A stretch of 14,614 nt of DNA, taken from positions 1 to 14,614 of the forward strand of contig JAYRHW010000109.1 of NCBI GenBank assembly GCA_041907145.1, written 5' to 3'. Shown here in pieces: positions 14,313 to 14,614 of this stretch. Within the stretch, counting starts at the first letter, position 1. Each line of letters opens with the position of its first letter. The notes beneath the pieces were generated by a model. That model made no database searches, was not told where the DNA came from, and saw only the letters and a program-made list of their open reading frames with translations. Source of the stretch: JAFLCA01 sp041907145. Lineage in GTDB: Bacteria > Bdellovibrionota_C > UBA2361 > JAFLCA01. A program made the translations under genes and the position numbers.

Positions 14313-14614
14313 ATGAGCTCCACCATTACACCATCCGCCGAACAGCTCGAGCTTGAAAGCTCGCTGCAGAGCTTCTTTTCTGAACGGGCGGGTACGGAAT
14401 ATCTCAAACAGCGCAGTGCGCGTCCCGTGGCTAGTGATCCGGCTCTTTGGGCCGCCCTCGCCGAGCTTGGACTGGTTTCATACTTCGCTTCGGCTGATGA
14501 GGATTCTCGTGCCGGCAGCCAAGAGCTGGGTATCATCGCTCGCCAGGCCGGCGCAGCGCTGCTGGGCGAGCCGCTGGTGGAGGCAATACTTGGCGGACCG
14601 CTCTTTTTCTACGG
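14313..14614 (+). CDS. Acyl-CoA dehydrogenase family protein, 5' part
   Basis: The frame opens at ATG 14313, immediately after the previous stop, and runs to the window end (100 complete codons). Only the helical N-terminal domain is present. LWAALAELGLVSYF, a short acidic linker, then QELGIIARQAGAALLGEPLVEAILG match the second helix pair of acyl-CoA dehydrogenases, especially the diverged branch whose members pair with a canonical dehydrogenase as a heteromer. No FAD or catalytic residue falls inside the window, so activity cannot be judged. Its neighbour across the divergent promoter region is a complete acyl-CoA dehydrogenase (12765-13910), which could be the partner. There is no separate ribosome site beyond a weak GGA, consistent with coupling to the MIP18-type gene. 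Confidence 0.75.
   Translation, partial: MSSTITPSAEQLELESSLQSFFSERAGTEYLKQRSARPVASDPALWAALAELGLVSYFASADEDSRAGSQELGIIARQAGAALLGEPLVEAILGGPLFFY

Overview
This 14.6 kb window is bacterial chromosomal DNA of moderate GC, judged by eye at a little above 50%, with one GC-rich interruption. Genes are tightly packed and nearly all on the + strand. The order fliK-flgD-flgE, a sigma-54 type -24/-12 promoter in front of fliK, a MeaB-type GTPase and acyl-CoA dehydrogenases point to a motile, acyl-CoA-degrading Gram-negative bacterium. In the gammaproteobacteria I know, fliK is usually not next to flgD-flgE. A lineage around the old Deltaproteobacteria or Bdellovibrionota is my best guess, but it is inference and not proven by any marker gene here.

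Layout. 1-447 is the 3' end of a HAD-type hydrolase, followed at 497-1147 by an NfsB-like NAD(P)H nitroreductase. 1148-2845 is the accessory part: a long intergenic region, a GC-rich gene for a secreted Gln-rich orphan protein (1502-2467), and a cluster of inverted repeats on both sides of it. 2846-6421 is the flagellar hook block: fliK (hook length), flgD (hook cap) and flgE (hook). The sigma-54 promoter at 2768-2784 lies inside the longest possible fliK reading frame and moves the likely start to 2846. A meaB-like gene (6475-7413) follows flgE on the same strand with no visible terminator.

7484-11200 encodes a full-length ABC exporter (1238 aa) built like eukaryotic ABCC/MRP proteins: TMD-NBD-TMD-NBD, with one degenerate and one canonical ATP site. 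11413-12708 encodes a membrane-anchored hybrid histidine kinase that lacks a sensor domain and carries a partly degenerate receiver. It ends at a hairpin shared with a convergent acyl-CoA dehydrogenase gene (12765-13910, minus strand). Diverging from that is a small MIP18/PaaD-type protein gene (14022-14312), whose stop codon directly abuts the start of a second acyl-CoA dehydrogenase that runs off the window.

How the genes fit together. The hook genes form one functional unit. The two acyl-CoA dehydrogenases, the MIP18-type protein and perhaps MeaB suggest fatty acid, branched-chain or propionyl/methylmalonyl-CoA metabolism. The most unusual items are the compositionally foreign secreted-protein gene bracketed by two matched pairs of inverted sequences, the interleaved inverted repeats downstream of it, and the MRP-like exporter. 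I found no tRNA, rRNA, CRISPR array, transposase or integrase.
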